Shown piece after piece: positions 42,186 through 51,453 of a DNA stretch of 64,000 nt. The notes under the pieces are model-generated. The model did no database searches. It had not been told where the DNA came from and saw only the letters and a list, made by a program, of their open reading frames with translations. Position numbers and translations under genes: made by a program. Origin of the DNA: Bradyrhizobium sp. dw_78 (GTDB taxonomy: Bacteria; Pseudomonadota; Alphaproteobacteria; Rhizobiales; Xanthobacteraceae); the NCBI RefSeq assembly GCF_018449525.1, contig NZ_JAAVUS010000002.1, positions 62,001-126,000 on the forward strand. Direction: 5' to 3'. The number at the start of each line of letters is the position of its first letter. Position 1 is the first letter of the stretch.

Positions 42186-43574
42186 TCAGTGCAGCGACGC
42201 CGCGGCAGCCTCGCTCTGGGCTCCGGCGTCGTCGATCCGCCACGTGTCGGGCGTCGGCTGGTGATTATTCTCAAGGTCGGCGATGGCGAGATTGGCGATG
42301 TCGAAGATCAGGTCACGGGTGCCGCGATAGCCGACCGAGAGCTGATGTCCCGCCCCGAGCCGGTCGAACATCGGAAAGCCCGCGCGATAAAATGGAATGT
42401 TCATTCGCTCCGCCGCCTGGCGGCCGTGCGAATGGGTGATGAGCAGATCGCAGCCCCGCTCCTTTGCGAGATTTTCGAGATCTTCGAGATCTCCGATCAG
42501 GACCTCCTCGGTCTTGATCCGCTCCAGCACGGGCGATTGGGTCGTGGTCACCGCGACCATGACCTTTGCCCCCATCTCATGCAGCGTGCTTGATAGATCG
42601 AACAGCAGGTCCGGCTCGGCGCCGATCGCAAGCTTGCGGCCGCCGATATGAAAATGCGCGTCCAGCATGGCGTCGGCCAGTTGACCGCGCTGGCGCCGGT
42701 ATTTCTCCGGCACCGGCCGGCCACTGATCTCGCTCAGAAACATAATGAATTCGTCATTGGGGATGAGGCCGGACAGGCGCTCGAATACCTTGAAGGGTGT
42801 CCCCGTCTTCTTCTCCATCGCCTCCGCCGCGCGCCGCATCTGCGCGCCGATGGCAATGGTCCACGCCGCCTGTCCCATCGCGGCTACCTCGTCGACGCTG
42901 ATGCCGCCGATCGTGGTCGGCACGAACTCATCGGGGATATGTCCGTCGAGGGATCCGGCGAGATCGGGGAGGAAGGACGGCTCCAAGCCGAAATCCTCCA
43001 TGATCGTCCTGATCTCGTCGAGGTCGCCCGGGGTGAGGTGGCATCCGGGAAGAACATTGACCCTGGAGGGATCCCGGCGGGCCGCGGTTTTGGGCGTCTC
43101 GACCAGCACCTCGACCATGCGCGCGACGGTCTTCTCCCAACCGTCCTGGAATGCATCCTTGAAGTCGGGCGTTGGGACATAGACCAGCGGAAACTCCGCG
43201 AGCTGCGGATGCTTCTGCCGGATCGTCTTGATATAGCCCTCGACGTCGTCGCCCTTGGTTTCCGTCACGCCCGTCGAGCAGATGCCGATGATCTCCGGCT
43301 TGGTCCGCTTGTGGATGTTGAGAATGGCCTGCTCGACATTCTCATAGCCGCCAAGCACGGTCGCGACTTCGCTCATCGCCGTGGTCTGCAACGGCACCGC
43401 TTCCTTGAAATGCCGCACGAACAGGGTCAGCCCGAACGAAGTGCAGCCTTGCGAGCCGTGCAGCAGCGGCATCGATCCCCGCAGTCCCAGGAAAGCGAAT
43501 GCACCACCGATCGGCTGACTCATTTTCAGCGGATTGACCGCGCACGCCTTTTTTCCAACGGTGACGATCGCCAT
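42186..43574 (-). CDS. nifN: NifN, FeMo-co scaffold subunit
   Basis: 462 residues. VNPLKMSQPIGGAFAFLGLRGSMPLLHGSQGCTSFGLTLFVRHF, ICSTGVTETKGDDVEGYI and LPGCHLTPGDLDEIRTIMEDFGL are typical. NifN with NifE forms the scaffold on which NifB-co becomes FeMo-co. Nine bases after nifE. Confidence 0.97.
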   Translation of the reverse strand: MAIVTVGKKACAVNPLKMSQPIGGAFAFLGLRGSMPLLHGSQGCTSFGLTLFVRHFKEAVPLQTTAMSEVATVLGGYENVEQAILNIHKRTKPEIIGICSTGVTETKGDDVEGYIKTIRQKHPQLAEFPLVYVPTPDFKDAFQDGWEKTVARMVEVLVETPKTAARRDPSRVNVLPGCHLTPGDLDEIRTIMEDFGLEPSFLPDLAGSLDGHIPDEFVPTTIGGISVDEVAAMGQAAWTIAIGAQMRRAAEAMEKKTGTPFKVFERLSGLIPNDEFIMFLSEISGRPVPEKYRRQRGQLADAMLDAHFHIGGRKLAIGAEPDLLFDLSSTLHEMGAKVMVAVTTTQSPVLERIKTEEVLIGDLEDLENLAKERGCDLLITHSHGRQAAERMNIPFYRAGFPMFDRLGAGHQLSVGYRGTRDLIFDIANLAIADLENNHQPTPDTWRIDDAGAQSEAAAASLH

Positions 43575-43583
43575 GGCGCGGCC

Positions 43584-45269
43584 CTACTCCGCCGCCTGCA
43601 GGACAGGAATGGCCGAGGCAACCGTTGCCGGCAGCGCCGCCAGGATATCCTCGATACGCCCGGCGCAAGCGCCGCATCCGCCCGACGCATTGGTATGTTG
43701 CTTGACGCCATCCGTCGTCGTCAGCGCATGCGCTGCGATCGCATCCTCGATGGTGCCGAGGTCAACCGTCTTGCAATGGCAGATCTTCTTGGCCCGACGG
43801 GCTTGTTCCGCGGCCTGGGGATCAGCGGCGAGTGCCGCGGCTTCGGCGTCCATCTGCGCCATCGCCCTAGCCTGCCAGTTCCTGGCGCTATTTTCCCACG
43901 GAGCGGGCTGGCGCAGTTGCTGCCACATCGGATTGTAGAGCGCCTTGTCGATCTCCTGGACCAGCTTCACCATGCCGACATACCCCATATAGGCATGACT
44001 GCGTTCCTGGTTGATATCGAGCCACGGCATCCCCGCCTTCAAGGCGACGAATTGCGACTTGCCGCCCGAGAGCATGATGTCGGCCTTGGCATCCTTCATC
44101 ATTTTGTACATTTCTCGCGGCGTCATATCGTCGATCATGTGGGCATCCTGGCCCATCAGCTCCTTGATCCGCTCCTTGTCCTCCTTGGTCGATTTCTTGA
44201 CGCTGGTGCCGACCAGTTCGAGACCGGCCTCCTGCAGGGCGGCGACCACCGACCATGACTTGACGCCGCCGGTGATCAGCAGGACCTTCTTGCCCTTGAA
44301 ACGAGGCTTGTAGGGTTCGATCGCGGCCCACGCCTTGGCCTCTTCCCGTGCGATCACCGCTTCGGTCCGCGCCATCAATTCGTCGGGCGCCCCGCGCTCG
44401 ATCAGGAGCCGCGCGATTTCCCGCAAGGAATCGCTGGAATCCTCGATGCCGTAGAACGACCCTTCAAAGAATGGAATGCCGTAACGCTCCTCCATCTTGC
44501 GGGCGACGTTGATCATGGCCTTGGAGCACACCATCATCGCCGCCTTGGCCCGGTGCGAATAGGCCACTTCTCGATATTTGCCGTCGCCGGAGATGCAGGA
44601 CAGAATGCGGATGCCGAGTTCATCGAGCAGCGGCTTCACCTGCCACAATTCGCCGGAGAGATTGTATTCCCCGATGATATTGAGGTCGTAAGGCGTGGTG
44701 AAATCCGGCTCCTCGGTTCCGATCACGTGTTCGAGCAACGCCTCGCCCGCCAGCTTGTTGCCGAGGTTCTTCGGCCCGACGAAGCCAGGCGAGTTGACGG
44801 GAATGACCGGCTTGCCGAATTTCTGGCTGGCCGCCTTGCAGACCGCGTTGATGTCGTCGCCGATCATGGCGGGAACGCAGGTCTGATAGACGAAGACCGC
44901 CGGCGGATTGTACTTTTCGATGATTTCCTTGACTGCCTTGTAGAGGCGCTTCTCGCCGCCGAACACCACGTCGGTCTCGTTGATATCGGTGGTGAAGCCG
45001 GTGCGCCAGATGTTCGATCCGGAGGAGCGCGCGCCGCGATTGTCCCAGGAATTTCCCTCGCAGGCGATCGGGCCATGGACCAGATGGGCAACATCGGTCA
45101 GCGGTTGCAGCGCGATCTTGGCGCCGTCGAAGGCGCAGCCGCCGGCGGCGCCACCGGGCTGAAGCTGCTTGGTGCAGCCTTTCTTCCGCTCGGCTTCCGA
45201 CTTGTTGGCGTTCTTGCCGCAGCCGGGTTCGTTGAAGACGTCCTGGATTGTGGCCGACAGTGAACTCAT
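43584..45269 (-). CDS. nifE: NifE, FeMo-co scaffold subunit with C-terminal BFD-like domain
   Basis: 561 residues, about 80-100 longer than the core family. The NifE body has GCAFDGAKIALQPLTDVAHLVHGPIACEGNSWDNRG, VYQTCVPAMIGDDINAVC and MTPREMYKMMKDAKADIMLSGGKSQF. From residue 495 a small domain carries C497, C499, C532 and C535 (K-I-C-H-C ... GGCGACAGRIEDIL), the C-x-C-x32-C-x2-C pattern of BFD-like [2Fe-2S] domains. Similar extensions are known in Bradyrhizobium NifE. Start at MSSLSATIQ. Confidence 0.97.
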   Translation of the reverse strand: MSSLSATIQDVFNEPGCGKNANKSEAERKKGCTKQLQPGGAAGGCAFDGAKIALQPLTDVAHLVHGPIACEGNSWDNRGARSSGSNIWRTGFTTDINETDVVFGGEKRLYKAVKEIIEKYNPPAVFVYQTCVPAMIGDDINAVCKAASQKFGKPVIPVNSPGFVGPKNLGNKLAGEALLEHVIGTEEPDFTTPYDLNIIGEYNLSGELWQVKPLLDELGIRILSCISGDGKYREVAYSHRAKAAMMVCSKAMINVARKMEERYGIPFFEGSFYGIEDSSDSLREIARLLIERGAPDELMARTEAVIAREEAKAWAAIEPYKPRFKGKKVLLITGGVKSWSVVAALQEAGLELVGTSVKKSTKEDKERIKELMGQDAHMIDDMTPREMYKMMKDAKADIMLSGGKSQFVALKAGMPWLDINQERSHAYMGYVGMVKLVQEIDKALYNPMWQQLRQPAPWENSARNWQARAMAQMDAEAAALAADPQAAEQARRAKKICHCKTVDLGTIEDAIAAHALTTTDGVKQHTNASGGCGACAGRIEDILAALPATVASAIPVLQAAE

Positions 45270-45377
45270 TCGTCTCTCCTCACCATGAATCGGCATATGC
45301 GGGTAACGAAACTGTCTTCGGCGCCTCCGCCTCGCCGCCGCTTCCGGGATCCCGGAACGGCGGCGAGGTGGAATTCC

Positions 45378-46937
45378 TCAGCGAATGATGTCGAAGCTGT
45401 AGTCCGTCTTCGCCGGAACGTTGGTGTTCTTGTCGATCTCGTCGAAGATCTTGTCGAGGATCCACACCAGCACGTTCATGCCGCCCTGATAGCCCCAGAC
45501 CGGGTAGCGGTGATGGTGGTGACGGTCGAAGATCGGGAATCCGATGCGGATCAGCGGCGTACCGGTGTCGCGCTCCAGATATTTTCCGTAGGTGTTTCCG
45601 ATCAGGAAATCGACCGGCTCGGTGAACAGCAGGGAGCGCATGTGCCAGAGATCCTTGCCGGGATAGACATGGCAGTTCTGACCGAACGGCGAGCTGTCGA
45701 ACAACGCCTGGACCTTTTCCGCCCATTGCTTGGTGCCATTGGTCGCCAGCACGTGCGTCGGCTCGGCGCCGAGTTCGAGCAGGAAGCCTGCGAGCCCCAG
45801 ACACAGGTCCGGATCGCCGTAGATCGCAAATTTCTTGCCGTGAATATGCGCGCTGGAATCCGCCATGGCGTCGACCAGACGGCCGCGTTCGCGCGACAGT
45901 TCCTCCGGGATTTCCTTGCCGGTGATCCGCGACAGCGCCATGATGAATTCGTCGGTCCCGGACACGCCGACCGGATGATTCAACCCCACGACTTCCTGGC
46001 CATGCGCGGCAATGAACGGCAGCGTCTTTTCCGTGCAATATTGCTGCATCGAAACCGTCGCCTTGGCGTGGATCGCATTCGCCGCGTCTTCGAGCGTGGT
46101 GCCGCCGTCATACATACGGAACTCGCCGTCGGTCGGCGTATCGAACACCTCGCTGTTGTCGGCGAGAATGGTGTGCTCGATTCCCATCAGGTTGAGAATG
46201 CGCCGGATTTCGCGGGTATTGCCGACGGTGTAGCCGTCGAAGCCGCCGATGACATTGACCTTATCGTTCGGCTGGCGCTCGAGCTTCGGCGCCGTGCCCG
46301 CCTTGCCGTCCCAGAAATGTTCGAGAATGCCCTTCAGCGCATTATCGTATCCGGTGACATGGCTGCCCACGAAGGCAGGCGTATGAGCGAATGGAACATC
46401 GAATTCTGCTGGCACCGATCCCTTCTCCTTTGACGTCTTGATAAAGGCGTTAAGGTCATCGCCGATCACCTCCGCCATGCAGGTGGTGGAGACCGCGATC
46501 ATCTTCGGCTTGTACATGCTGTAGGTATTGGCCAGGCCATCGATCATGTTGTTGAGGCCGCCGAATACCGCGGCATCTTCTGTCATCGACGACGAAACGC
46601 AGGAGCTCGGCTCCTTGAAATGCCGCGAAAGATGGCTGCGATAATAGGCCACGCAGCCCTGGGATCCGTGAACGAAGGGCAAGGTCGCTTCGAAGCCCAC
46701 CGCGGCGAACACTGCGCCAAGCGGCTGACAGGCTTTGGCGGGATTGACCGTCAGCGCCTCGCGCGCGAAATTCTTCTCGCGATATTCGGGGGTCTTGGCC
46801 CATTCGCGAATGCGCTCGACCTCGGCCGGGTCGCGGGGATTCTCGAACATCTTCTTCTTGTTCGCCAGCATCTGCTGGTATTCCGGACCGCGGAACAGCT
46901 CGAAATGATCGAGCACGTGGTCTGCATTCTGCGTCAT
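45378..46937 (-). CDS. nifK: NifK, MoFe protein beta subunit
   Basis: 519 residues. P-cluster and structural motifs: [74 protein letters not shown] and [17 protein letters not shown]. The AAAGG-anchored ATG at 46937 ([15 protein letters not shown]) is used. It lies 77 bases after nifD. Confidence 0.98.
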   Translation of the reverse strand: MTQNADHVLDHFELFRGPEYQQMLANKKKMFENPRDPAEVERIREWAKTPEYREKNFAREALTVNPAKACQPLGAVFAAVGFEATLPFVHGSQGCVAYYRSHLSRHFKEPSSCVSSSMTEDAAVFGGLNNMIDGLANTYSMYKPKMIAVSTTCMAEVIGDDLNAFIKTSKEKGSVPAEFDVPFAHTPAFVGSHVTGYDNALKGILEHFWDGKAGTAPKLERQPNDKVNVIGGFDGYTVGNTREIRRILNLMGIEHTILADNSEVFDTPTDGEFRMYDGGTTLEDAANAIHAKATVSMQQYCTEKTLPFIAAHGQEVVGLNHPVGVSGTDEFIMALSRITGKEIPEELSRERGRLVDAMADSSAHIHGKKFAIYGDPDLCLGLAGFLLELGAEPTHVLATNGTKQWAEKVQALFDSSPFGQNCHVYPGKDLWHMRSLLFTEPVDFLIGNTYGKYLERDTGTPLIRIGFPIFDRHHHHRYPVWGYQGGMNVLVWILDKIFDEIDKNTNVPAKTDYSFDIIR

Positions 46938-47014
46938 CGTTGGCACCTTTCAAATATGTGTATCGGTCCCGGCTCGCCGGCGCTCTCCGATCGGAAAGCG
47001 CCGGCGTGCGCCGA

Positions 47015-48517
47015 TTACTCCGCCGCCATCAGCGCCGGCTTCGGCACGGCCTTCCAGGGCGGCAAGGTTTTCTTCCAGATCGGCGAGTTGATCGCCATAT
47101 CCATGTCGCGCGCAAAGATCGCGAAACCGTCATAGCCGTGATACGGACCGGAATAGTCCCAGGAGTGCATCTGCCGGAACGGCACACCCATCTTCTGGAA
47201 CACGTATTTCTCCTTGATGCCGGAGCCGACCAGATCCGGCTGAATCTTCTCGACGAATTTCTCGAACTCGTATCCGGTCACGTCGTCATAGATCAGCGTG
47301 CCGTCCTTGACGTAATGCTGGGCGGTCCGTTGATAGTCGTCGTTATGGCCAAACTCGTAGCCGGTACCGACCACCTCCATGCCAAGGTCTTCATAGGCGC
47401 CGATGACGTGACGCGGCCGAAGTCCGCCGACGAACAGCATCACGGTCTTGCCTTCAAGGCGCGGCCGATATCTTGCGATCACCGCATCCATCAACGGCTG
47501 ATACTTGGCGATAACGCGCTCGGCGCCTTCCTTGATCTTGTCGTCGAAATAGCTGGCGATCTTGCGCAGCGATTCGGCGATCTTGCTCGGCCCGAAGAAA
47601 TTGTACTCGCACCACGGAATACCGTACTTCTCTTCCATATGCCGCGAGATGTAGTTCATCGAGCGATAGCAATGCAGCACGTTGAGCTTGGCCTTGGGCG
47701 TCGCTTCGAGCTCGGCCAGAGAGCCGTCGCCGGACCATTGCGCGATCACGCGCAGGCCCATTTCCTCGAGCAGGATACGGGACGACCAGGCATCGCCGCC
47801 GATATTGTAGTCGCCGATGATGGCCACGTCATAGGGCGTCGGTTCGAACTTGGCCGGCGCGTCCGGTGCGATCTTGTCGAATATCCAATCCCGGATCGCG
47901 TCGTTGGCGATATGGTGGCCGAGCGACTGCGAAACGCCGCGGAAACCTTCGCAGCGCACGGGAACGATGGTCTTGCCGTCATATTCCTTGGACTTGGACT
48001 TGGAAACCGCCTCGATGTCGTCGCCGATCAGGCCGATCGGGCATTCCGACTGGACCGTGATGCCGTTGTTGAGCGGGAACAGTTCCTGGATTTCGTCCAT
48101 GATCTTGGCCAGCTTCTTGTCGCCGCCAAAGACGATGTCCTTTTCCTGGAAATCGGACGTGAATTGCATGGTCACGAAAGTATCGATGCCGGTCGTGCCG
48201 ATATAATAGTTGCGCCGCGCCGCCCAGGAATACTGGCCGCATCCCACCGGACCATGGCTGATATGAATCATGTCCTTGATCGGACCCCACACCACGCCTT
48301 TCGACCCGGCATAGGCACAGCCGCGGATCGTCATCACACCGGGGACCGACTTGATGTTCGACTTCACGCCGCAATCCGACTTGCCCGCCTCATGCACATT
48401 CAAATGCTTGGCGCGGCGCTTTGCGGTCTTTTCCGGATAGACCGCCAATACTTCCGCGATCAACTCCTTGTTGCGAGCCTTGATTTCGGCAACGCTCTGC
48501 GTCTTCGTTAAGCTCAT
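47015..48517 (-). CDS. nifD: NifD, MoFe protein alpha subunit
   Basis: 500 residues. P-cluster Cys in [37 protein letters not shown] and [11 protein letters not shown]; FeMo-co pocket residues in [14 protein letters not shown] (His195 type), [12 protein letters not shown] (Cys275 type) and [15 protein letters not shown] (His442 type). Catalytic core of nitrogenase. The start ([16 protein letters not shown]) at 48517 has a GAGGAAAACC leader; the upstream frame is not used. Heads nifDKENX-DUF269-DUF683-fdxB. Confidence 0.98.
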   Translation of the reverse strand: MSLTKTQSVAEIKARNKELIAEVLAVYPEKTAKRRAKHLNVHEAGKSDCGVKSNIKSVPGVMTIRGCAYAGSKGVVWGPIKDMIHISHGPVGCGQYSWAARRNYYIGTTGIDTFVTMQFTSDFQEKDIVFGGDKKLAKIMDEIQELFPLNNGITVQSECPIGLIGDDIEAVSKSKSKEYDGKTIVPVRCEGFRGVSQSLGHHIANDAIRDWIFDKIAPDAPAKFEPTPYDVAIIGDYNIGGDAWSSRILLEEMGLRVIAQWSGDGSLAELEATPKAKLNVLHCYRSMNYISRHMEEKYGIPWCEYNFFGPSKIAESLRKIASYFDDKIKEGAERVIAKYQPLMDAVIARYRPRLEGKTVMLFVGGLRPRHVIGAYEDLGMEVVGTGYEFGHNDDYQRTAQHYVKDGTLIYDDVTGYEFEKFVEKIQPDLVGSGIKEKYVFQKMGVPFRQMHSWDYSGPYHGYDGFAIFARDMDMAINSPIWKKTLPPWKAVPKPALMAAE

Positions 48518-48561
48518 TTGGTTTTCCTCGCTTGATCGATCGCCTTGCGCAGCTAAGGTTT

Positions 48562-48576
48562 GCAACGACTGTGCCA
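48562..48576 (-). promoter_or_regulatory. sigma-54 promoter for nifDKENX
   Basis: Minus strand TGGCAC-AGTCG-TTGC, full consensus, 45 bases before nifD. Confidence 0.85.
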
Positions 48577-48645
48577 GCGCCGGACGGCGACGAAAATTTC
48601 ATTGATTCTAAATACATAAGGGAATCGAACCCCGGCCGGAGCGCT

Positions 48646-48661
48646 TGTTACAAACCCGACA
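48646..48661. promoter_or_regulatory. NifA upstream activator site (nifD)
   Basis: TGTTACAAACCCGACA, exact TGT-N10-ACA, about 70-85 bases from the nifD -24 element. Confidence 0.7.
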
Positions 48662-48694
48662 TCGCTGCACGTCACCCGACGTAGGAACCTGCGA

Positions 48695-48710
48695 TGTCTC
48701 AAACAAAACA
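48695..48710. promoter_or_regulatory. candidate NifA upstream activator site (pseudo-receiver 2)
   Basis: TGTCTCAAACAAAACA, exact TGT-N10-ACA, about 73-88 bases upstream of the divergent -24 element. It could also serve nifD from further away. Confidence 0.5.
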
Positions 48711-48782
48711 ACGCATAGCCGGCAGGCGCGCAAAATCAGCTCTCAGGCGAGCCAAAATGCGCGCGATCGCCGTCATTGCTCG

Positions 48783-48797
48783 CGGTACGGCGTTTGC
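48783..48797 (+). promoter_or_regulatory. candidate sigma-54 promoter for pseudo-receiver 2 and sufE
   Basis: CGGTAC-GGCGT-TTGC with GG-N10-GC and TTGC, 32 bases before the ATG. Confidence 0.55.
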
Positions 48798-48829
48798 TTG
48801 GTGGACCTGGTCAGGTCAGCGAGGGCACC

Positions 48830-49273
48830 ATGTACACGCGTTTCGAACCAACCCATTCGACGGACACCAGCCGCATTTACGTGGTCGAGGGCGACGAGGT
48901 CGTGCGCTCGGCGCTGCAGTTCATCCTCGATAGCCACGGCGAGACCCGCGGATTCGCCAGCCTCGACCCGGCGTTCGCCGACCCTGCGGACCTGGCGCCG
49001 GACATTGTCCTGCTCGGGATCGGCTTGCTGGAGAACGGCGGCGAACGCATCCTGATCGAGATCGCGCGACATTGGCCCGGCACGAAGATCCTGATCGTGG
49101 CGAACTCGGTCAACGACCAACTCGCCCGCTCCAGCCTGAAATGGGGAGCTCACGATGTGCTCGGCAGGCCGATCACATTCGACGGCGTCCGCGGCAAGGT
49201 CGACGCCCTGCTCGAAGATCACGCGATTTCTCCGACGCTGATCGCGCTCCTGCCCCTGTCGGCGGCGTGGTGA
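48830..49273 (+). CDS. receiver-domain protein without phospho-acceptor Asp (pseudo-receiver 2)
   Basis: 147 residues, a single receiver fold and a paralogue of 19192-19626 (shared D-E-x-x-R-x-A-L-Q-F, I-L-I-V and the V-L-L-G strand). The phospho-acceptor position is Gly63 (DIVLLGIGLLENGG), the acidic pocket is E20/D22, and the Lys of the K-P pair is Arg113 (GRP). It has thus drifted further than copy 1. It is divergent from nifDK and coupled to sufE. GAGGG precedes the ATG. Function unknown. Confidence 0.85.
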   Translation: MYTRFEPTHSTDTSRIYVVEGDEVVRSALQFILDSHGETRGFASLDPAFADPADLAPDIVLLGIGLLENGGERILIEIARHWPGTKILIVANSVNDQLARSSLKWGAHDVLGRPITFDGVRGKVDALLEDHAISPTLIALLPLSAAW

Positions 49274-49314
49274 GCGAAGGACATGCCGACACGATCCATG
49301 CAAAGGTGACAGCA

Positions 49315-49818
49315 ATGACCGGGACGGTGACAGCCATGGACCGCTCAACCTCAACACCTGTTCCGGCGATCGACGAGATCATCGAGAGCTTCGCGCTGCT
49401 GGACGAATGGGACGACCGTTACCACTATGTCATCGAACTCGGCCGCGGCATGAGGCTGCTGTCTGAAGCGGATCGTACCGAGGCGAACAAGGTTCAGGGC
49501 TGCGCCAGCCAGGTCTGGCTCGCCACCACGGTCCGGTTCGATAACGGTCATCCCGTTTTAAGCTTTTCCGGCGACAGCGACGCTCACATCGTCCGGGGAC
49601 TCGTTGCCATCCTGCTCGCGGTCATCTCCGGCAGGCAAGCGAGCGCGATCCTGGAAACCGACCCGATCGCATTGTTCGAACGCCTCGGCCTGCGCGAACA
49701 TCTGACGCCGCAGCGTTCGAACGGCTTCCGCTCCATGGTCACCCGCATCCACGCCGACGCCCGGCAGGCGCTTGCAGCCATTCCGCTCACGACCGTTCCG
49801 CTTACAACCAGCCTCTGA
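49315..49818 (+). CDS. sufE: SufE, cysteine desulfuration protein
   Basis: 167 residues. IDEIIESFALLDEWDDRYHYVIELGRGMRLLSEADRTEANKVQGCASQVWL has the sulfur-accepting Cys in QGCASQ; RGLVAILLAVISGRQASAILETDP and a HLTPQRSNGFRSMVTRI end follow. SufE takes persulfide from SufS. The start at 49315 has AAAGGTG; an earlier GTG at 49270 overlaps the pseudo-receiver stop and is also possible. Confidence 0.93.
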   Translation: MTGTVTAMDRSTSTPVPAIDEIIESFALLDEWDDRYHYVIELGRGMRLLSEADRTEANKVQGCASQVWLATTVRFDNGHPVLSFSGDSDAHIVRGLVAILLAVISGRQASAILETDPIALFERLGLREHLTPQRSNGFRSMVTRIHADARQALAAIPLTTVPLTTSL

Positions 49819-49860
49819 CGGTCGAAGGCGACCGGCACGGCCCCGCCCAATCGATATGCC

Positions 49861-50211
49861 TCAACGGGTGGCTCTGGCCATCTCACGGCCGCGCATGATG
49901 ACGATGGCCGCGCGCGCGACGAATTCAACCGTGTAATAGATTTCTCCGAGGAAACTCCACCTTTCGCGGATGATGCCGGCATCGCCCCGATAGACTAGCG
50001 TCTCGCCGAAATCCTTGCGGGGACAGATCCCGTCATTCTCGATCTGCGTCAGCGCGTACACGGCGTCGCCGGATTTGAATTCGCGCTTGCCGGCCACGCC
50101 TCGTCCGCGCCCGATCTGGCGCCGGCGGACGTCATGGACGACGCGGGCGATGGTTGCCGGTCTCGGGGCCGGAGTTGCGGCCGAATCTGGGGCCGGAATT
50201 GGGTGGCTCAT
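49861..50211 (-). CDS. NifZ-domain protein, third copy
   Basis: 116 residues. After a 45-residue Pro/Ala/Arg-rich leader, EFKSGDAVYALTQIENDGICPRKDFGETLVYRGDAGIIRERWSFLGEIYYTVEFVARAAIVIMRGREM has the NifZ order of strands (N-D-G, G-x-x-G-I-I, Y-Y-T-V-E-F). Overlaps sufS by ATGA and ends the fdxN-suf operon. Confidence 0.85.
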   Translation of the reverse strand: MSHPIPAPDSAATPAPRPATIARVVHDVRRRQIGRGRGVAGKREFKSGDAVYALTQIENDGICPRKDFGETLVYRGDAGIIRERWSFLGEIYYTVEFVARAAIVIMRGREMARATR

Positions 50212-51449
50212 GCGAAGAACTCCTGTGCCCTGGTGAGGGCGCGAGCCAGGGCGTCGACCTCATCGCGCGTATTGTAAAGAGCGAACGACGCCCGGCAGGT
50301 GGCGGTTACGCCGAAACGCTCCAACAGCGGCATCGCGCAATGGGTTCCGGCGCGTACCGCGATGCCGGCGCGATCGATGACGGTCGCGAAATCGTGGGCA
50401 TGGGCGCTTTTCATTTCGAAGGAGACGATGGCGCCCTTCCCGGCCGCTGTGCCGATAATGCGCAGCGAATTGATCTCGCGGAGCTTCTCCTGGGCATAGG
50501 CAAGCAGCGACTCCTCATGCGCCCTGATCCGGCTCCTGCCGATGGAATTGATGTAATCGATCGCGGCGCCAAGCCCGACGGCTTGCACAATTGCCGGCGT
50601 TCCGGCCTCGAACCGGTGCGGCGGTACGCCATAGGTAACGCTGTCCCGGCTCACCTCGCGGATCATCTCGCCGCCGCCATTGAACGGCGGCATCGACGCG
50701 AGGTGCTCGTGCTTGCCGTAAAGCGCGCCGATGCCGGTCGGTCCGTATAATTTGTGACCGGTGACGACATAGAAATCGCAATCGATGTCGCGAACGTCGA
50801 CATCAAGATGCACGGAAGCCTGTGCGCCGTCGACAAGCACCGGAATTCCCCTTGCATGCGCGATCCGGACCACTTCCTTGACCGGCACCACGCTCCCGAG
50901 CACGTTCGACATCTGCGTAATGGCGACCATCCTGGTACGGTCGGTCAACAGCTTCTCGAATTCATCGATCAGGAAGTTGCCGTCATCGTCGACCGGCGCC
51001 CATTTGATGACCGCGCCTTGCCGTTCCCGCAAAAAATGCCAGGGCACGATATTGGCGTGATGCTCCATGATGGAGAGCACGATCTCGTCGCCCGGCCCGA
51101 TCCGCTCACGCCCGAATGTCTGGGCGACGAGGTTGATCGCCTCGGTCGCCCCGCGCGTGAAGATGATTTCGTCGCTGCGTCCGGCATTCAGGAAGGAGGC
51201 AACCTTTTCGCGCGCGCCTTCATAGGCCTCGGTCGCGGCATTGGCGAGATAATGCAGCCCCCGATGCACGTTTGAATATTCGGACGTGTAAGCTTGGGTC
51301 AGCCGATCCAGAACCGCTTTCGGCTTCTGAGCCGAGGCGGCGTTGTCGAGATAGACCAGCGGCTTGCCGTGGACCTGCATGGCAAGGATCGGGAAGTCCT
51401 CGCGGACGCGGTTGACATCGTAACTACCGTTGCTTACCGCCGGATGCAT
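50208..51449 (-). CDS. sufS: SufS, cysteine desulfurase
   Basis: 413 residues, type II desulfurase. YLDNAASAQKPKAVLDRL, FTRGATEAINLVAQ, PLP Lys in VVTGHKLYGPTGIGALYG, catalytic Cys in VRAGTHCAMPLLERFG. Works with SufE. 4 bases after sufD. Confidence 0.97.
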   Translation of the reverse strand: MHPAVSNGSYDVNRVREDFPILAMQVHGKPLVYLDNAASAQKPKAVLDRLTQAYTSEYSNVHRGLHYLANAATEAYEGAREKVASFLNAGRSDEIIFTRGATEAINLVAQTFGRERIGPGDEIVLSIMEHHANIVPWHFLRERQGAVIKWAPVDDDGNFLIDEFEKLLTDRTRMVAITQMSNVLGSVVPVKEVVRIAHARGIPVLVDGAQASVHLDVDVRDIDCDFYVVTGHKLYGPTGIGALYGKHEHLASMPPFNGGGEMIREVSRDSVTYGVPPHRFEAGTPAIVQAVGLGAAIDYINSIGRSRIRAHEESLLAYAQEKLREINSLRIIGTAAGKGAIVSFEMKSAHAHDFATVIDRAGIAVRAGTHCAMPLLERFGVTATCRASFALYNTRDEVDALARALTRAQEFFA

Positions 51450-51453
51450 CGCG

